This document shows positions 23,416 to 31,855 of a stretch of DNA of 64,000 bases, piece after piece; position 1 is the first letter of the stretch; every line of letters starts with the position of its first letter. The DNA lies in the IMG/VR virus record IMGVR_UViG_3300021963_000077, positions 1 to 64,000 of that record; one strand, written 5' to 3'. The position numbers and the translations under genes are program-made. The notes beneath the pieces were generated by a model, which worked only from the letters and a program-made list of their open reading frames with translations, was not told where the DNA came from and ran no database searches. Source of the DNA: a virus.

Positions 23416-23459
23416 AATGCCTCCAGTAACTATTCTACATATATTGAATATCCTGGATG

Positions 23460-23471
23460 TGACATATGTCA
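23460..23471. promoter_or_regulatory. perfect 12-bp palindrome between divergent genes
   Basis: TGACATATGTCA lies in the divergent gap between the membrane peptides (minus) and the 23586 regulator-like gene (plus). On the reverse strand it forms a consensus TTGACA -35. It is a plausible operator. Confidence 0.5.
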
Positions 23472-23507
23472 AGCCCTAAAAAGTCATAACAAAATTCGCT
23501 ACAGAGG

Positions 23508-23537
23508 TTGACTGGGTGCATTCTTTGGTCATATATT
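23508..23537 (+). promoter_or_regulatory. sigma70-type promoter of the 23586 gene
   Basis: TTGACT (23508-23513), an 18-nt spacer and TATATT (23532-23537). Unlike the leaderless genes, the transcript would carry a leader of about 40 nt with GGAG before the ATG. Confidence 0.65.
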
Positions 23538-23585
23538 TACCAACGGCTAGAAGCCATCAAACCACTAGAACACGGAGTTACACAC

Positions 23586-23807
23586 ATGAGTGAGTATCAA
23601 AAGATTATTTCCAGCGGAAAGAGCAATAGAGGGCGCAAGCCACTTCCCGCAGACGAAAAGGCACGCCGTGCCGAGGTCCAGAAGGAACAGAACCGGAAGC
23701 GCTCCGAGGCCCGTCGTCGCGCCGCGCTCGTCCTCCAGCATCGTCACGCTGACGAATTTGAAGAACTCTACAAGTCGGAGTTCACGACCATCATGAACTC
23801 TAAGTAA
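23586..23807 (+). CDS. small basic protein, possible DNA-binding regulator, 73 aa
   Basis: The sequence has an AT-hook-like GRKPLP segment and a highly basic helix (QNRKRSEARRRAALVLQHRH). The gene has its own promoter and a strong terminator, and the ATG at 23586 is set by GGAG 8 nt upstream. Single-gene units of this kind are often regulators, but no fold is identified. Confidence 0.7.
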   Translation: MSEYQKIISSGKSNRGRKPLPADEKARRAEVQKEQNRKRSEARRRAALVLQHRHADEFEELYKSEFTTIMNSK

Positions 23808-23821
23808 GAGTTCAAAAAAGG

Positions 23822-23856
23822 AAAGACCCTCAGCCGGACGCTGGGGGTCTTTTTTT
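23822..23856 (+). terminator. strong Rho-independent terminator
   Basis: AAAGACCCTCAGC and GCTGGGGGTCTTT form a long stem with a CGGAC loop, followed by a run of seven T. It closes the 23586 gene and abuts the tRNA-like element. Confidence 0.9.
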
Positions 23857-23933
23857 ACCCCTGTATCCCCTCACTCTTATAAAGTGTAGAAAGGGTAGTT
23901 GGTGACACGTGGGTTCAAGTCCCACCAGGGGTA
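23857..23933 (+). tRNA. aberrant tRNA-like element (possible tRNA-Ile, TAT)
   Basis: This 77-nt stretch has perfect tRNA ends: acceptor ACCCCTG with CAGGGGT plus A, and a T-arm GTGGG-TTCAAGT-CCCAC. The middle does not fold as a cloverleaf. An anticodon-like hairpin CACT-CTTATAA-AGTG begins only 15 nt in, where the D-arm should be. A D-loop-like GGGTAGTTGGTGACAC follows instead. It may be a decayed, permuted or mis-assembled tRNA gene. Confidence 0.4.
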
Positions 23934-23979
23934 CAAGTTCTCACAAACTGAGAAGTATTGTCCATTTAGTGGATATATC

Positions 23980-24051
23980 GGGCGCTTAGCTCAGCGGTAG
24001 AGCAACTCGTTTACACCGAGTAGGTCGGGGGTTCGAGACCCTCAGCGCCCA
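23980..24051 (+). tRNA. tRNA-Val (anticodon TAC)
   Basis: GGGCGCT pairs with AGCGCCC and the discriminator is A. The arm ACTCG-TTTACAC-CGAGT gives anticodon TAC. Cloverleaf canonical. Confidence 0.95.
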
Positions 24052-24053
24052 CT

Positions 24054-24272
24054 ATGAAGCATATTATTCATGTACATCAGCAAAAAATTCGCAAGGGCCT
24101 TGACGCAATAATTGATCGCACATACAAGGGATCAAAGCACTATAGGAAGCTTGATATTGTTTGCCCTTCTTGCAATTGCGTGGCAGCGACAGTTGTCCAG
24201 AGCGATACTCCAGACTCGTGCGGTGCTCGCGTTTGGATTGAGGCATCAGGGACTAATCCAACTAGTATCTGA
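24054..24272 (+). CDS. small Cys-containing protein, 72 aa
   Basis: It begins 2 nt after tRNA-Val. The centre has DIVCPSCNCVAATVV, with CPSC as half a zinc ribbon, and a further Cys later. Function is unknown. It would share a transcript with the flanking tRNAs. Confidence 0.58.
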   Translation: MKHIIHVHQQKIRKGLDAIIDRTYKGSKHYRKLDIVCPSCNCVAATVVQSDTPDSCGARVWIEASGTNPTSI

Positions 24273-24279
24273 TTAATTA

Positions 24280-24352
24280 GGGCCTGTAGCTCAGTGGTCA
24301 GAGCAGGGGACTCATAATCCTTTGGTCGTGGGTTCAATCCCCACCGGGCCCA
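24280..24352 (+). tRNA. tRNA with CAT anticodon, likely tRNA-Ile2
   Basis: GGGCCTG pairs with CGGGCCC and the discriminator is A. The GACTCATAATC anticodon arm and the TTGGTCG variable region resemble bacterial tRNA-Ile2 (CAU, read as k2CAU by lysidine) more than tRNA-Met, so it probably decodes AUA. The 3' part overlaps the 24334-24735 gene on the other strand. Confidence 0.85.
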
Positions 24353-24735
24353 CTTTTCTTGCGTGGATCAAGAACCCATTTGCCATCCCTTGTGCCGAGG
24401 TATGTTTGAAGTTCGTTTGTATCTGGGTGACGCTTGAAAGTCCACGAGAACTCGCAACAAGGAGTATCTTCGCTACACGGGTGATGCCCAAAGCCGCCAA
24501 GGGCCTTGGCAATGGACGCAAAAGAACGTACAAGTCGCAAGCAACAGTCGTGGCAGAGCCTCACATAATCATCGTCGGTAACCGGATCACATGGAAAGTT
24601 GTCAGTAAATCCGCCGTAATACCCAAACGATCTGGGGTCAAAAGTCATCCCCCCATCAGGGAGTAAGGTTGATGTCTGCTGGGTGGCTGGGAAAGTATTT
24701 CCGCACTCGGAACAAATTGGGGCTTTTTCTGTCAT
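24334..24735 (-). CDS. Cys-rich double zinc-knuckle protein, 133 aa
   Basis: Two Cys sites are visible: ICSECGNTF with LCHDCCLRL, and HPCSEDTPCCEF. The product may be a small zinc protein of unknown role. Its stop codon lies in the T-loop of the opposite tRNA gene, so it overlaps that tRNA by 19 nt. Confidence 0.65.
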   Translation of the reverse strand: MTEKAPICSECGNTFPATQQTSTLLPDGGMTFDPRSFGYYGGFTDNFPCDPVTDDDYVRLCHDCCLRLVRSFASIAKALGGFGHHPCSEDTPCCEFSWTFKRHPDTNELQTYLGTRDGKWVLDPRKKSGPGGD

Positions 24736-24807
24736 AGCCTGCCAACGCTATAGGCTAACAATCATAGCCACAACCTCAAAAACCATATTTTTTGATATTA
24801 TCCAATT

Positions 24808-24984
24808 ATGGGAAAGAAAAAGAAGTCAGCTGGAGTTAGATCAGGATCTAGGACAAGGATCAACCCCTTGACTGGTCAAGTTGAGACAGTAACTGGAACC
24901 AAAGCAGGTAAAAAGCGTACGCGTTTGCCTTTTGGTGACAAACTAAGAACTCACGACCTAGATCAGCAGACAAAAAAGCGCTAA
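24808..24984 (+). CDS. very basic small protein, 58 aa
   Basis: The product starts MGKKKKSAGVRSGSRTRINP and ends QQTKKR. It is strongly basic and may bind nucleic acid. TATTAT at 24796-24801 lies exactly 6 nt before the ATG, with no Shine-Dalgarno and no clear -35. It has no recognised relatives. Confidence 0.55.
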   Translation: MGKKKKSAGVRSGSRTRINPLTGQVETVTGTKAGKKRTRLPFGDKLRTHDLDQQTKKR

Positions 24985-24994
24985 CATTTACGGC

Positions 24995-25147
24995 ATGTTC
25001 AAGATACCGCAAATGTGGAGACCAGCGCGCCGAGGCATGGCAGGCCTTGCCATTGTGGCTATAGTTTCTTTTGCATCTTGGGTGACGGGATTTGTTATGT
25101 TCTCAGTGCTCGCTTTATACGGCTACTGGAGAAGCACGAAGCGCTAA
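24995..25147 (+). CDS. small membrane protein, 50 aa
   Basis: Residues 15-43 (MAGLAIVAIVSFASWVTGFV and onward) are hydrophobic, with basic ends (MWRPARRG and YWRSTKR). TAACAT lies 7 nt upstream of the ATG. It overlaps the convergent 25144 gene by 4 nt. Confidence 0.52.
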   Translation: MFKIPQMWRPARRGMAGLAIVAIVSFASWVTGFVMFSVLALYGYWRSTKR

Positions 25148-25326
25148 CCCTTAACGATTTGCGATACAGAAGGCGTGTAAGAGCTAATAGTGCCACCTTT
25201 GATGTATACGACATCACTCACCCTGCTTGTGCTTTTAGTTTGATTAACAAGCAGCTCTATTGATTTCTCAATATTTGATAGGCGCTGGTTTATGTGTGCA
25301 ATCTGCATTTCAAGCGATTGATCCAT
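25144..25326 (-). CDS. short coiled-coil protein, 60 aa
   Basis: The start at 25326 has a perfect GGAGGAAA Shine-Dalgarno, which excludes the longer open frame. The product (MDQSLEMQIAHINQRLSNIE...) has a coiled-coil N-terminal half. Function unknown. Confidence 0.68.
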   Translation of the reverse strand: MDQSLEMQIAHINQRLSNIEKSIELLVNQTKSTSRVSDVVYIKGGTISSYTPSVSQIVKG

Positions 25327-25403
25327 AGTTTCCTCCACGCAAAGATTTCCACAAGTATTACACATATTATACCCATAAACGCAAAATTTCAGATACTTCT
25401 ATG

Positions 25404-25446
25404 AAACAAGAAACCCCCCGCCTTCAAAACAAGGACGAGGGGTTTC
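25404..25446 (-). terminator. bidirectional-looking terminator
   Basis: AAACCCCCCGCCTT (25411-25424) and AAGGACGAGGGGTTT (25431-25445) pair imperfectly around a CAAAAC loop. On the reverse strand the hairpin is followed by TTGTTTC, so it ends the 25490 gene. The gap 25327-25489 holds nothing else. Confidence 0.7.
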
Positions 25447-25489
25447 CTGGATTAGCCCTAAGGTAGGCATGTTTTAATTGTCTCACATT

Positions 25490-26086
25490 TCAAATGGCAT
25501 CTACGATTAGGTGTACTCGGTCTTTATCGCCATTGTTTTCTACACTGTGATATCTATTAGTATTGTCTATAATCCAAATCTGACCTGCTTCTAGATTCAG
25601 GGATTCTTCTCCTACGCTGAATATACAAAACGGGTTTGTTATCACCGGTATATGTATGCGGTGCGTTTTGGCCGTCAACTGGCCCTTGTCCCTGTGTCTC
25701 GGTATAACGGTATGGGCTTTAAGTCGAGTGAGCATTGCTTGTTGTACTTTTACTTCACCAATGTGTTGCCTTGCAAAAAGGACAACCTCGTTTGTGTATG
25801 CACTAAACCGCTCATAGTTTTCGTGCAAAATGCCTGAGTTAAGCCGATGCTTTAAGTCGTACATCAAGGGAATTGTGTCGGAGTTATATGATGCTGCTCC
25901 TCCCGTCTTTTTGCGGTCTTTATATTTAGACCAGTCTTCTTGCGTTAGGGAAAGGACTTCTTTAAGTAGATCATCAAACGATGGCATATATCCCAAGAAT
26001 AAAAATGCTTCATTTTTTTCATACTCAACCCTACCCAGAGTGTTTGTGCAACTTTTTATTCCCTTTTTCGGGCTCGTTTGCTTCAC
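25490..26086 (-). CDS. aspartyl/asparaginyl beta-hydroxylase-like protein
   Basis: The C-terminal half contains VIPRHRDKG (HxD iron ligands), RIHIPVITNPF and a distal WIIDNTNRYHSVENNG with RVHLIVD, the ligands and 2-oxoglutarate Arg of the Fe(II)-dependent Asp/Asn hydroxylase family. It may hydroxylate a protein or small molecule; the substrate is unknown. The start is a GTG without a clear Shine-Dalgarno. The gene sits directly after the cysteine-rich 26100 gene. Confidence 0.75.
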   Translation of the reverse strand: MKQTSPKKGIKSCTNTLGRVEYEKNEAFLFLGYMPSFDDLLKEVLSLTQEDWSKYKDRKKTGGAASYNSDTIPLMYDLKHRLNSGILHENYERFSAYTNEVVLFARQHIGEVKVQQAMLTRLKAHTVIPRHRDKGQLTAKTHRIHIPVITNPFCIFSVGEESLNLEAGQIWIIDNTNRYHSVENNGDKDRVHLIVDAI

Positions 26087-26099
26087 TAGTTAATCTTTT

Positions 26100-26561
26100 T
26101 TAGCTGCGCTTTTTATTCTGTTTATTGCTCGTTATAGGTCCACCGGCTACCCACGCCCTGCATGTTCTTTGAGCGGCACACTTGAAGTCAAATGCTTCGC
26201 AATAACCCAATTCCCCTGCGGAATCAATCGCACCCCATTCATCCGCACGTTCACCACGAGTTACGCCAGTCTTGATGCACGACTTCATTTCAGGAGTAAC
26301 AATAAACATGACGCAGTTGCCACATCTTTGCTTCTTTGCGGACGCAATATCTACGTCCCATTCTTTTGCAATGTCTTGCCAGTAATCACTGTTTGATTCT
26401 GCTGGATTGAGCGGACCATACATCGCTGTTTTTATTGCGTTCCCTCTATTTTTGAGGTTTACTGCAATATCCTTAGTTGCTTTTGGACAAGAATCTGCTT
26501 CTTTAATATCAAAAGATACTTGCTGATTGAGGATTAGTTCAGTGAATTTCATGCTTAACAT
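26100..26561 (-). CDS. cysteine-rich protein, 153 aa
   Basis: The C-terminal half has RCGNCVMF...SC and GYCEAFDFKCAAQRTCRAW, a spacing seen in an uncharacterised phage family with CxxC...C...C...C that recalls iron-sulfur proteins. It may be a virion or accessory protein. It lies downstream of the capsid gene and its terminator, in the same orientation. An alternative start is the Met at residue 4. Confidence 0.65.
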   Translation of the reverse strand: MLSMKFTELILNQQVSFDIKEADSCPKATKDIAVNLKNRGNAIKTAMYGPLNPAESNSDYWQDIAKEWDVDIASAKKQRCGNCVMFIVTPEMKSCIKTGVTRGERADEWGAIDSAGELGYCEAFDFKCAAQRTCRAWVAGGPITSNKQNKKRS

Positions 26562-26574
26562 TATCTCATAAATG

Positions 26575-26612
26575 CAAAAACCCCGCCCACCCCCGAAGGT
26601 GTGAGCGGGGTT
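26575..26612 (-). terminator. Rho-independent terminator after the major capsid gene
   Basis: On the reverse strand AACCCCGC...GCGGGGTT (26579-26612) forms a GC-rich hairpin followed by TTTTT, 15 nt beyond the capsid gene stop. Confidence 0.85.
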
Positions 26613-26626
26613 CCGCTTAGTTGTTA

Positions 26627-27931
26627 TTAGGCTTCTGGAGCGGCGTCAAATGTGACGCTGACAAATGCCTCTGGGCGCTTGACTGCGAGAGCCAGTCTCT
26701 GTTCTGCGAGAACAACGATTGCGTTGCGGACGAAGAAGTCTGCATGCTGTTCGCTCACGCGGATAGTTGCCTGCTCGCGGTCATACAGCTGAGCACCGGT
26801 GCCGAAGGCGCCGACGAGAGCTGTACCCTCTGGCATTGCTGGTGTGTCAATGACCGGAATTCTCCACAGCTTCGGCTCGCCACCCATGGCAACCGAAACA
26901 GCGATGAGGTACTGGCCGTTGAGGTCCTTGGTCAGCTCGATGTCTTCCCAGTCGTTCGGGTTAAGAACGATACCGGTTGGCTCGTAGTAAGCGAGCAACG
27001 ACAGCGTAGCTGCACGACGGAGTGCATCTGCCTTTGTGTCTGGTACTGGAGTTGCTGCGCCATCTGACCAGTCGTAGGTCTGGATGCCAGGTGTCTGAAG
27101 AACACCCTGCAGGTTTTCACCAGTGCCGTCACCGTTGAGGATTTGATCATCCTCTTCAAGGCGCAAGCCGTACATGAGCTCGTTGTCAATGATTGAGCGG
27201 AGCTGTGGCTCGTCAGCAAGGACGTTGCGGTGAGCAGCTTCCCAGTGAGCGAGTGTACGTACAGGAGCCTGCTCACCAACGAAGGTGAACGATGACTGTG
27301 GCTTAGCAGTGAATGCTGCACCAGTGCGCTCTGCTACAGGAGCAGCGTTGTTCGTGAAGCCAGTCATGCGGAAGTACTCAATGACAGCAGCTGTCGTGGT
27401 ACGAGCCGGGAACAAGTCACGGACGCGACGTGTGCGCATCGGTGGGATGACAATCGGATCACGCTGAATGGTGCCGAATGAGCCAGGTGTGCCGGTTGGA
27501 AGCGCTGAGTAAACATCCTTCACTCCGTAGGAGGTGATGTTTGAAGCGTTCAAAACGAACGGTGCTGGCATGTTTGCGCCATTCTTGCCACCATTGAGTG
27601 ACTTGAACTCTGGTGAATCTACGAATGCCTGACCGACAGACGATTTGTGGACTGGTGCAAAAGACTGACCAGCAGCAAAAGCGGCAGCTGCTGAATCGCC
27701 AGCTGGCTGCGTGCCCCACTCGTCAACCTTCTTCATCTGCTCAAGACCCTCGATGAGGCCCTTGATTTCACGGATGTCTGACATGTTGCGGTCAAAGGCT
27801 GACTTCTGATCAGCATTGACGATAACGGTGCCATCTTCTACACGGAATGAATCGGCAATTTGCTTATTCTCCGCCATTTTTGAACGAAGCGCGCCCTGGA
27901 GCTCACTTAGTCTTGATTCGTCAAAAGACAT
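26627..27931 (-). CDS. HK97-fold major capsid protein
   Basis: The 434-residue protein has the HK97 MCP pattern: a helical N-terminal delta-domain-like region with a polar DESRLSELQGALRSKMAENK start, then VIPPMRTRRVRDLFPART, WEAAHRNVLADEPQLRSIID, and an ILNGDGTGENLQGVL loop typical of the E-loop/P-domain region. It forms the icosahedral shell. The ATG at 27931 has a GGGAGAAAG Shine-Dalgarno. The N-terminal 100 residues may be removed by the prohead protease. It is the last gene of the head operon and ends at a strong terminator. Confidence 0.93.
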   Translation of the reverse strand: MSFDESRLSELQGALRSKMAENKQIADSFRVEDGTVIVNADQKSAFDRNMSDIREIKGLIEGLEQMKKVDEWGTQPAGDSAAAAFAAGQSFAPVHKSSVGQAFVDSPEFKSLNGGKNGANMPAPFVLNASNITSYGVKDVYSALPTGTPGSFGTIQRDPIVIPPMRTRRVRDLFPARTTTAAVIEYFRMTGFTNNAAPVAERTGAAFTAKPQSSFTFVGEQAPVRTLAHWEAAHRNVLADEPQLRSIIDNELMYGLRLEEDDQILNGDGTGENLQGVLQTPGIQTYDWSDGAATPVPDTKADALRRAATLSLLAYYEPTGIVLNPNDWEDIELTKDLNGQYLIAVSVAMGGEPKLWRIPVIDTPAMPEGTALVGAFGTGAQLYDREQATIRVSEQHADFFVRNAIVVLAEQRLALAVKRPEAFVSVTFDAAPEA

Positions 27932-28025
27932 TTCTTTCTCCCTTGAGAAAAATTTATGGATTGGTATTTTGAGCGACACAGGCGGCTTAGGTAAGCACCC
28001 AGCCCTTACGTCAAATAACAATCTA

Positions 28026-28045
28026 ACAGACTTTATATAGTCTGT
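28026..28045. promoter_or_regulatory. inverted repeat upstream of the major capsid gene
   Basis: ACAGACT-TTATAT-AGTCTGT is a perfect 7-bp inverted repeat with an AT-rich loop, in the 133-nt gap between the 28065 gene and the capsid start. It may be an operator or an mRNA hairpin that lets the capsid gene be expressed apart from the long upstream operon. I see no convincing -35/-10 pair. Confidence 0.45.
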
Positions 28046-28064
28046 AGTGAAAGGTAATAGATAT

Positions 28065-28253
28065 TTATGATGGGAATTCTATAATCTGACCAGATTTCTC
28101 TGCTTCGTCAATCAAAATCAATGCTTCTTTGAGCAATTGACGATTTTTAGGAGTATCTGGTACTTCAACTTCTTCAAGTGTGTCATCAAACATCGCAGCC
28201 ATCAATATCTGCTGGTAGGTGTTGAAATCAACTTCTGATTTTTGATCTTTCAT
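28065..28253 (-). CDS. small acidic protein, 62 aa
   Basis: The product (MKDQKSEVDFNTYQQILMAA...) is acidic and helical. The ATG overlaps the stop of the 28250 gene (ATGA), so the two are coupled. Position between a head-associated polyprotein and the capsid suggests a head-related helper, but function is unknown. Confidence 0.68.
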   Translation of the reverse strand: MKDQKSEVDFNTYQQILMAAMFDDTLEEVEVPDTPKNRQLLKEALILIDEAEKSGQIIEFPS

Positions 28254-31200
28254 GGTTCCTCACCTATGCGCATTGTGGTATTTAGGTTACTAGTGCTTAG
28301 GTACTGTTTTGTGCGATCATCAAAGATTTCCACAACCCAATTACCATTAGGACTCATGGCCTTGCGTGCTAGTAGCACTGGTTCACCGTCTGAATCATTA
28401 GCCCACAGGCTGAACTCATTAAAGTTACTCATTTCCATAGCCATAATATTTCGGAGATTTGCTTGAATTATGTCTACGTACTCTTCTGGCACTGATCTTC
28501 CAGTTTCTTGCTTTCTATTTCTTATGCGCGATAGCAAAACATCTCTATCACCAACGAAATAGTGCGCTTCAATTTTGTATCCAGCACGAGTCAGTCTGTC
28601 TAAAGTTCCTGGATCGTTGTTGAATTGACCACTTGAGTCAAAGACAACATCAAGCTCTTTTCTGATGGCTTCCTGGATGGTTGCGAATGCAATGTTTTGA
28701 GATTCCGTATGTGTTGCACCAGCAGCCGATGAGTTGCCTCTTGATATATAGCCGTTGTACTCAGGTATTAATTGTTTCATTTCGTCAATGTCAACATGAG
28801 CTGCTTCACGACGAGAAGGAATTCTCCCATCAAAACCATTAAGGCGTTGAGTTGTTTTTCCAGAACCTGGGGCGCCCCCAATGATAATCGCACGCTTTCT
28901 TAGCGTTGTCGGGTCGGTGCTATCTCTTTTCTTTGTTACGTAGTCAGTTATGCCACGCATAATTTCACGCCATACATTGTCGTAGCGCGAATCAGTAACT
29001 TTTCTTCCTCCAGCGCCATACTTTCCCATAGTGTGCTGACCACTCTGGTAGTCGCGTTCACTGAAGGTACTAGGCATCCTCTTGTCAATGTCAAGCATTT
29101 CATTGAGTTTGTAAGACGGCTGTGCCTGCATGGATCCAGATGGCCGACGTCCAGATGGTGTAACTATTGAACCCTTTGGAACAGAGCCACCAATTTTGTC
29201 TAGATAAGCCAGCGCGCTAATTTCTACAGGTGTAATTGACGATGTGCGCGTTCTTGCAGTTGACGCCATTGGCTTACTTGAGTAGTTACGCGTAGACATT
29301 GCACCAGATATAAATCTGCGATACATGGGGTTATCAAGAAGTGCTTGATCTTGTGCTTTTCTAGCCTGAATAGCTTTTCTGTATTCAGTTGGCGACAGTG
29401 CCCTAACCGCACCATCTGCTCGTTCCTCTGCGCGCTTGCGCATTTCCTCAAGCTTTGTCTTTTCATCTCTTAGTCTGTCAACTTTGGTATCTAGGCCATG
29501 GAATAAACCTCTTGTGCCACTACCAACTTCAGCATACTCATCAAGTTGCTGAATTAACTTCATAAACGTCGGGTTAGTATCTACTGCCCACTGATACATC
29601 CTAAAAGCAAAATCTTCCGACGACTCCCCATCTCCGCGGACTGGTTTTGTCTCGTAGAGCCAAGATCCAAGAACCATTGCCCGTGTGTATGCACGACGCG
29701 AAGCTTGATATTCAGCCGATGCTTGATTGCGCGCATTTTTTACTCTGTCAAGCTTCCTATTTAGGCGACGGATCTTTTCATCAATTGCCTTTATTGAGCG
29801 AGGAACAGTTGCTCCTAAAGCATCAATCTCGGCATCAATCTCAGCATTTGCCTTGTTCACCTCATATGCATCACGGCGCTTGATCCATGAACGCTCAGCT
29901 GCATTTATTGCACGTTCAACGTCATCCTTGTCCATTCCGGACTCTTGTCCAGCTTTAAGCAAGGCGCTGCGAAGGATGCTACGTGGTGTTGAATACTCAT
30001 CAGCTAGCTCTTGCAACCAAACATCTTCAGATGTGAATTGATTCCACAGATCTGCTCGCTTCTGTTGCGATGCCTTTGACCTTCCACTCCACGCATTTCT
30101 AAGTTGCTTGCGTTTTTCTTGGCTTGTAGAAATCTCGTCCGAGATGTCATCCCATGTTCGGTCATCATCGTCAAGGTCGCTATCAATGGCCGCCAACATT
30201 TTGTCCCAGTCAATTGACTCTGGATCCTTTAATTCTGGTGGCTCCGGTGCATATCTGTTTGGCTGATCCTCTATCCACTCACGCTCAACCCATGTTGGAT
30301 TTGCAAATGGTGAGTCTTTCCAAATATCGTATGAATTAATTGCGTCATCAAAGAATGATTCATCGTCTTTAGCGGCTTGCTCGACTGATTCAATTAGCTC
30401 TTCATAAGCACGCTCGTACTCATCCTCAACCAGACGCTCCAAGGCATCGTCCCATGGATCTTGATCGGAGCTTGGTGGAGGCGTTACCGACATTGCTCCA
30501 GCTATGCGACGCTTAGACATTGACCCACTGACATTTTTGTTTTTTCGTGGTTCGCGTAGGTCTTCATCTTCATACCGAGCTGCAACCGCATCACCAAACG
30601 ATTGAGCAACAAGGGAGCGCAATGAATTCTTATCGTCTTCACTGAGGTCATATATTGCTGCTAGCTTTGAAAAGCTATCAAAGTCTTCAGGAAGATTAAG
30701 TTGACCGCTCTCTGGATCAAGGTATCCAGAACGTAACTCGTTTATTATTGAATAAAGCTTTGATTGTTGTGCTTTTTGTTGCTCTGGACTTAACGCATCT
30801 TCACCATCAGGATTATCAATCCTTCTAAGACTTGCTCGCATTTCGTCAGGCGTAGCGCTCAATATTTCTTTGGGTGACCTAAAACCAAATACTGCCTCCA
30901 ACCTAGAAGCAGGAAGACTTTCAAGTTTTTCAGACGATACAAAACCAATGGCTTCAAATTGGCTCTCTATGTTTTTGAGTTTTCTATTGTCGCCTGGTTT
31001 ACCGCTAAAAATTGATGGCTCATCAATATATGGAGAATGCATCCATACTTCACCCTTTTGCGAATGGGTGATTGTAAAGCCTTGATCAATTGCTTCATTA
31101 ACCCATTTCTTAAGCTTTGGATCTTGAATACGTTTCATTGCTTGGGCGGTTGTTTCTGGCTGTGGAGTCGTTCGTGTTCCACGACGCAGCTGTGCAATAT

Positions 31201-31855
31201 CTTCAACCCTCAGAGCACCAGATATACGGCGAGGCCGTACCGCTGATGGTATTACTCTTGGCGTTGATGGGCGCTCAAATGCAGTTCCCTCTTGCACTAG
31301 ACCATCTGAATCACCATCAACAGCATTTGGATCATATGGTTCAGTATTTCTAGATATACGGCGAAGCTTTCTTCCCAGTGCTTTAGTATCCTGCGTTTGA
31401 CCAGACTTTGAAGATTTGCTCTTCCATGGGTGACCTTCAGGCAGCAGGTCCGAATCTCCAACATAACGAAGATTTGTTGGTTTACCCTTATCAAGCATTT
31501 TGAGGAATGCGTTTACGCGTCCGTATGCCCACTGGTTGCGAGACATGCCTGGTCTGTGTGAGCTTGAATAAGCACCAGCGCCGCGCCTAAATACCGCCTT
31601 TAGCGTACCAACGCTTGCCATGGCGTGACTTGGCCGGCCAAGTTCAGACATCTTCTTGTTGTGGATACGTACTTTTACCTGAAGTGCTCTAACTATGTCT
31701 TGTGACAGATCTATATCTTTTGCGCTTGACGCAGAAGACGCTGAACCTCTCTGGTTTTTAGAGGATCCAACGATTCGTTCGGATGGTTTTGATGGGGTTG
31801 CAGCTAGGCGGTCTTTTCTAGCCTTGCGCATTTTTTTGTTATTTTCACTCATCAT
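28250..31855 (-). CDS. head-associated polyprotein with C-terminal zeta-toxin-like kinase domain, 1201 aa
   Basis: The N-terminal part (65-145) has the LKAVFRRGAGAYSSSHRPGM region seen in phage structural proteins. A DGDSDGLVQ linker (about 170-196) follows, then RRISGAL (209-215). A middle charged helical part is flanked by RRIAGAM and FISGAM motifs. The C-terminus (about 985-1190) holds a P-loop with GGAPGSGKTT, DSSGQFNN and RNRKQETGRSVPEEY, as in zeta toxins and related kinases. Such kinases phosphorylate sugar nucleotides or other substrates. Whether it is a host effector or a maturation factor is unknown. Confidence 0.75.
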   Translation of the reverse strand: MMSENNKKMRKARKDRLAATPSKPSERIVGSSKNQRGSASSASSAKDIDLSQDIVRALQVKVRIHNKKMSELGRPSHAMASVGTLKAVFRRGAGAYSSSHRPGMSRNQWAYGRVNAFLKMLDKGKPTNLRYVGDSDLLPEGHPWKSKSSKSGQTQDTKALGRKLRRISRNTEPYDPNAVDGDSDGLVQEGTAFERPSTPRVIPSAVRPRRISGALRVEDIAQLRRGTRTTPQPETTAQAMKRIQDPKLKKWVNEAIDQGFTITHSQKGEVWMHSPYIDEPSIFSGKPGDNRKLKNIESQFEAIGFVSSEKLESLPASRLEAVFGFRSPKEILSATPDEMRASLRRIDNPDGEDALSPEQQKAQQSKLYSIINELRSGYLDPESGQLNLPEDFDSFSKLAAIYDLSEDDKNSLRSLVAQSFGDAVAARYEDEDLREPRKNKNVSGSMSKRRIAGAMSVTPPPSSDQDPWDDALERLVEDEYERAYEELIESVEQAAKDDESFFDDAINSYDIWKDSPFANPTWVEREWIEDQPNRYAPEPPELKDPESIDWDKMLAAIDSDLDDDDRTWDDISDEISTSQEKRKQLRNAWSGRSKASQQKRADLWNQFTSEDVWLQELADEYSTPRSILRSALLKAGQESGMDKDDVERAINAAERSWIKRRDAYEVNKANAEIDAEIDALGATVPRSIKAIDEKIRRLNRKLDRVKNARNQASAEYQASRRAYTRAMVLGSWLYETKPVRGDGESSEDFAFRMYQWAVDTNPTFMKLIQQLDEYAEVGSGTRGLFHGLDTKVDRLRDEKTKLEEMRKRAEERADGAVRALSPTEYRKAIQARKAQDQALLDNPMYRRFISGAMSTRNYSSKPMASTARTRTSSITPVEISALAYLDKIGGSVPKGSIVTPSGRRPSGSMQAQPSYKLNEMLDIDKRMPSTFSERDYQSGQHTMGKYGAGGRKVTDSRYDNVWREIMRGITDYVTKKRDSTDPTTLRKRAIIIGGAPGSGKTTQRLNGFDGRIPSRREAAHVDIDEMKQLIPEYNGYISRGNSSAAGATHTESQNIAFATIQEAIRKELDVVFDSSGQFNNDPGTLDRLTRAGYKIEAHYFVGDRDVLLSRIRNRKQETGRSVPEEYVDIIQANLRNIMAMEMSNFNEFSLWANDSDGEPVLLARKAMSPNGNWVVEIFDDRTKQYLSTSNLNTTMRIGEEP

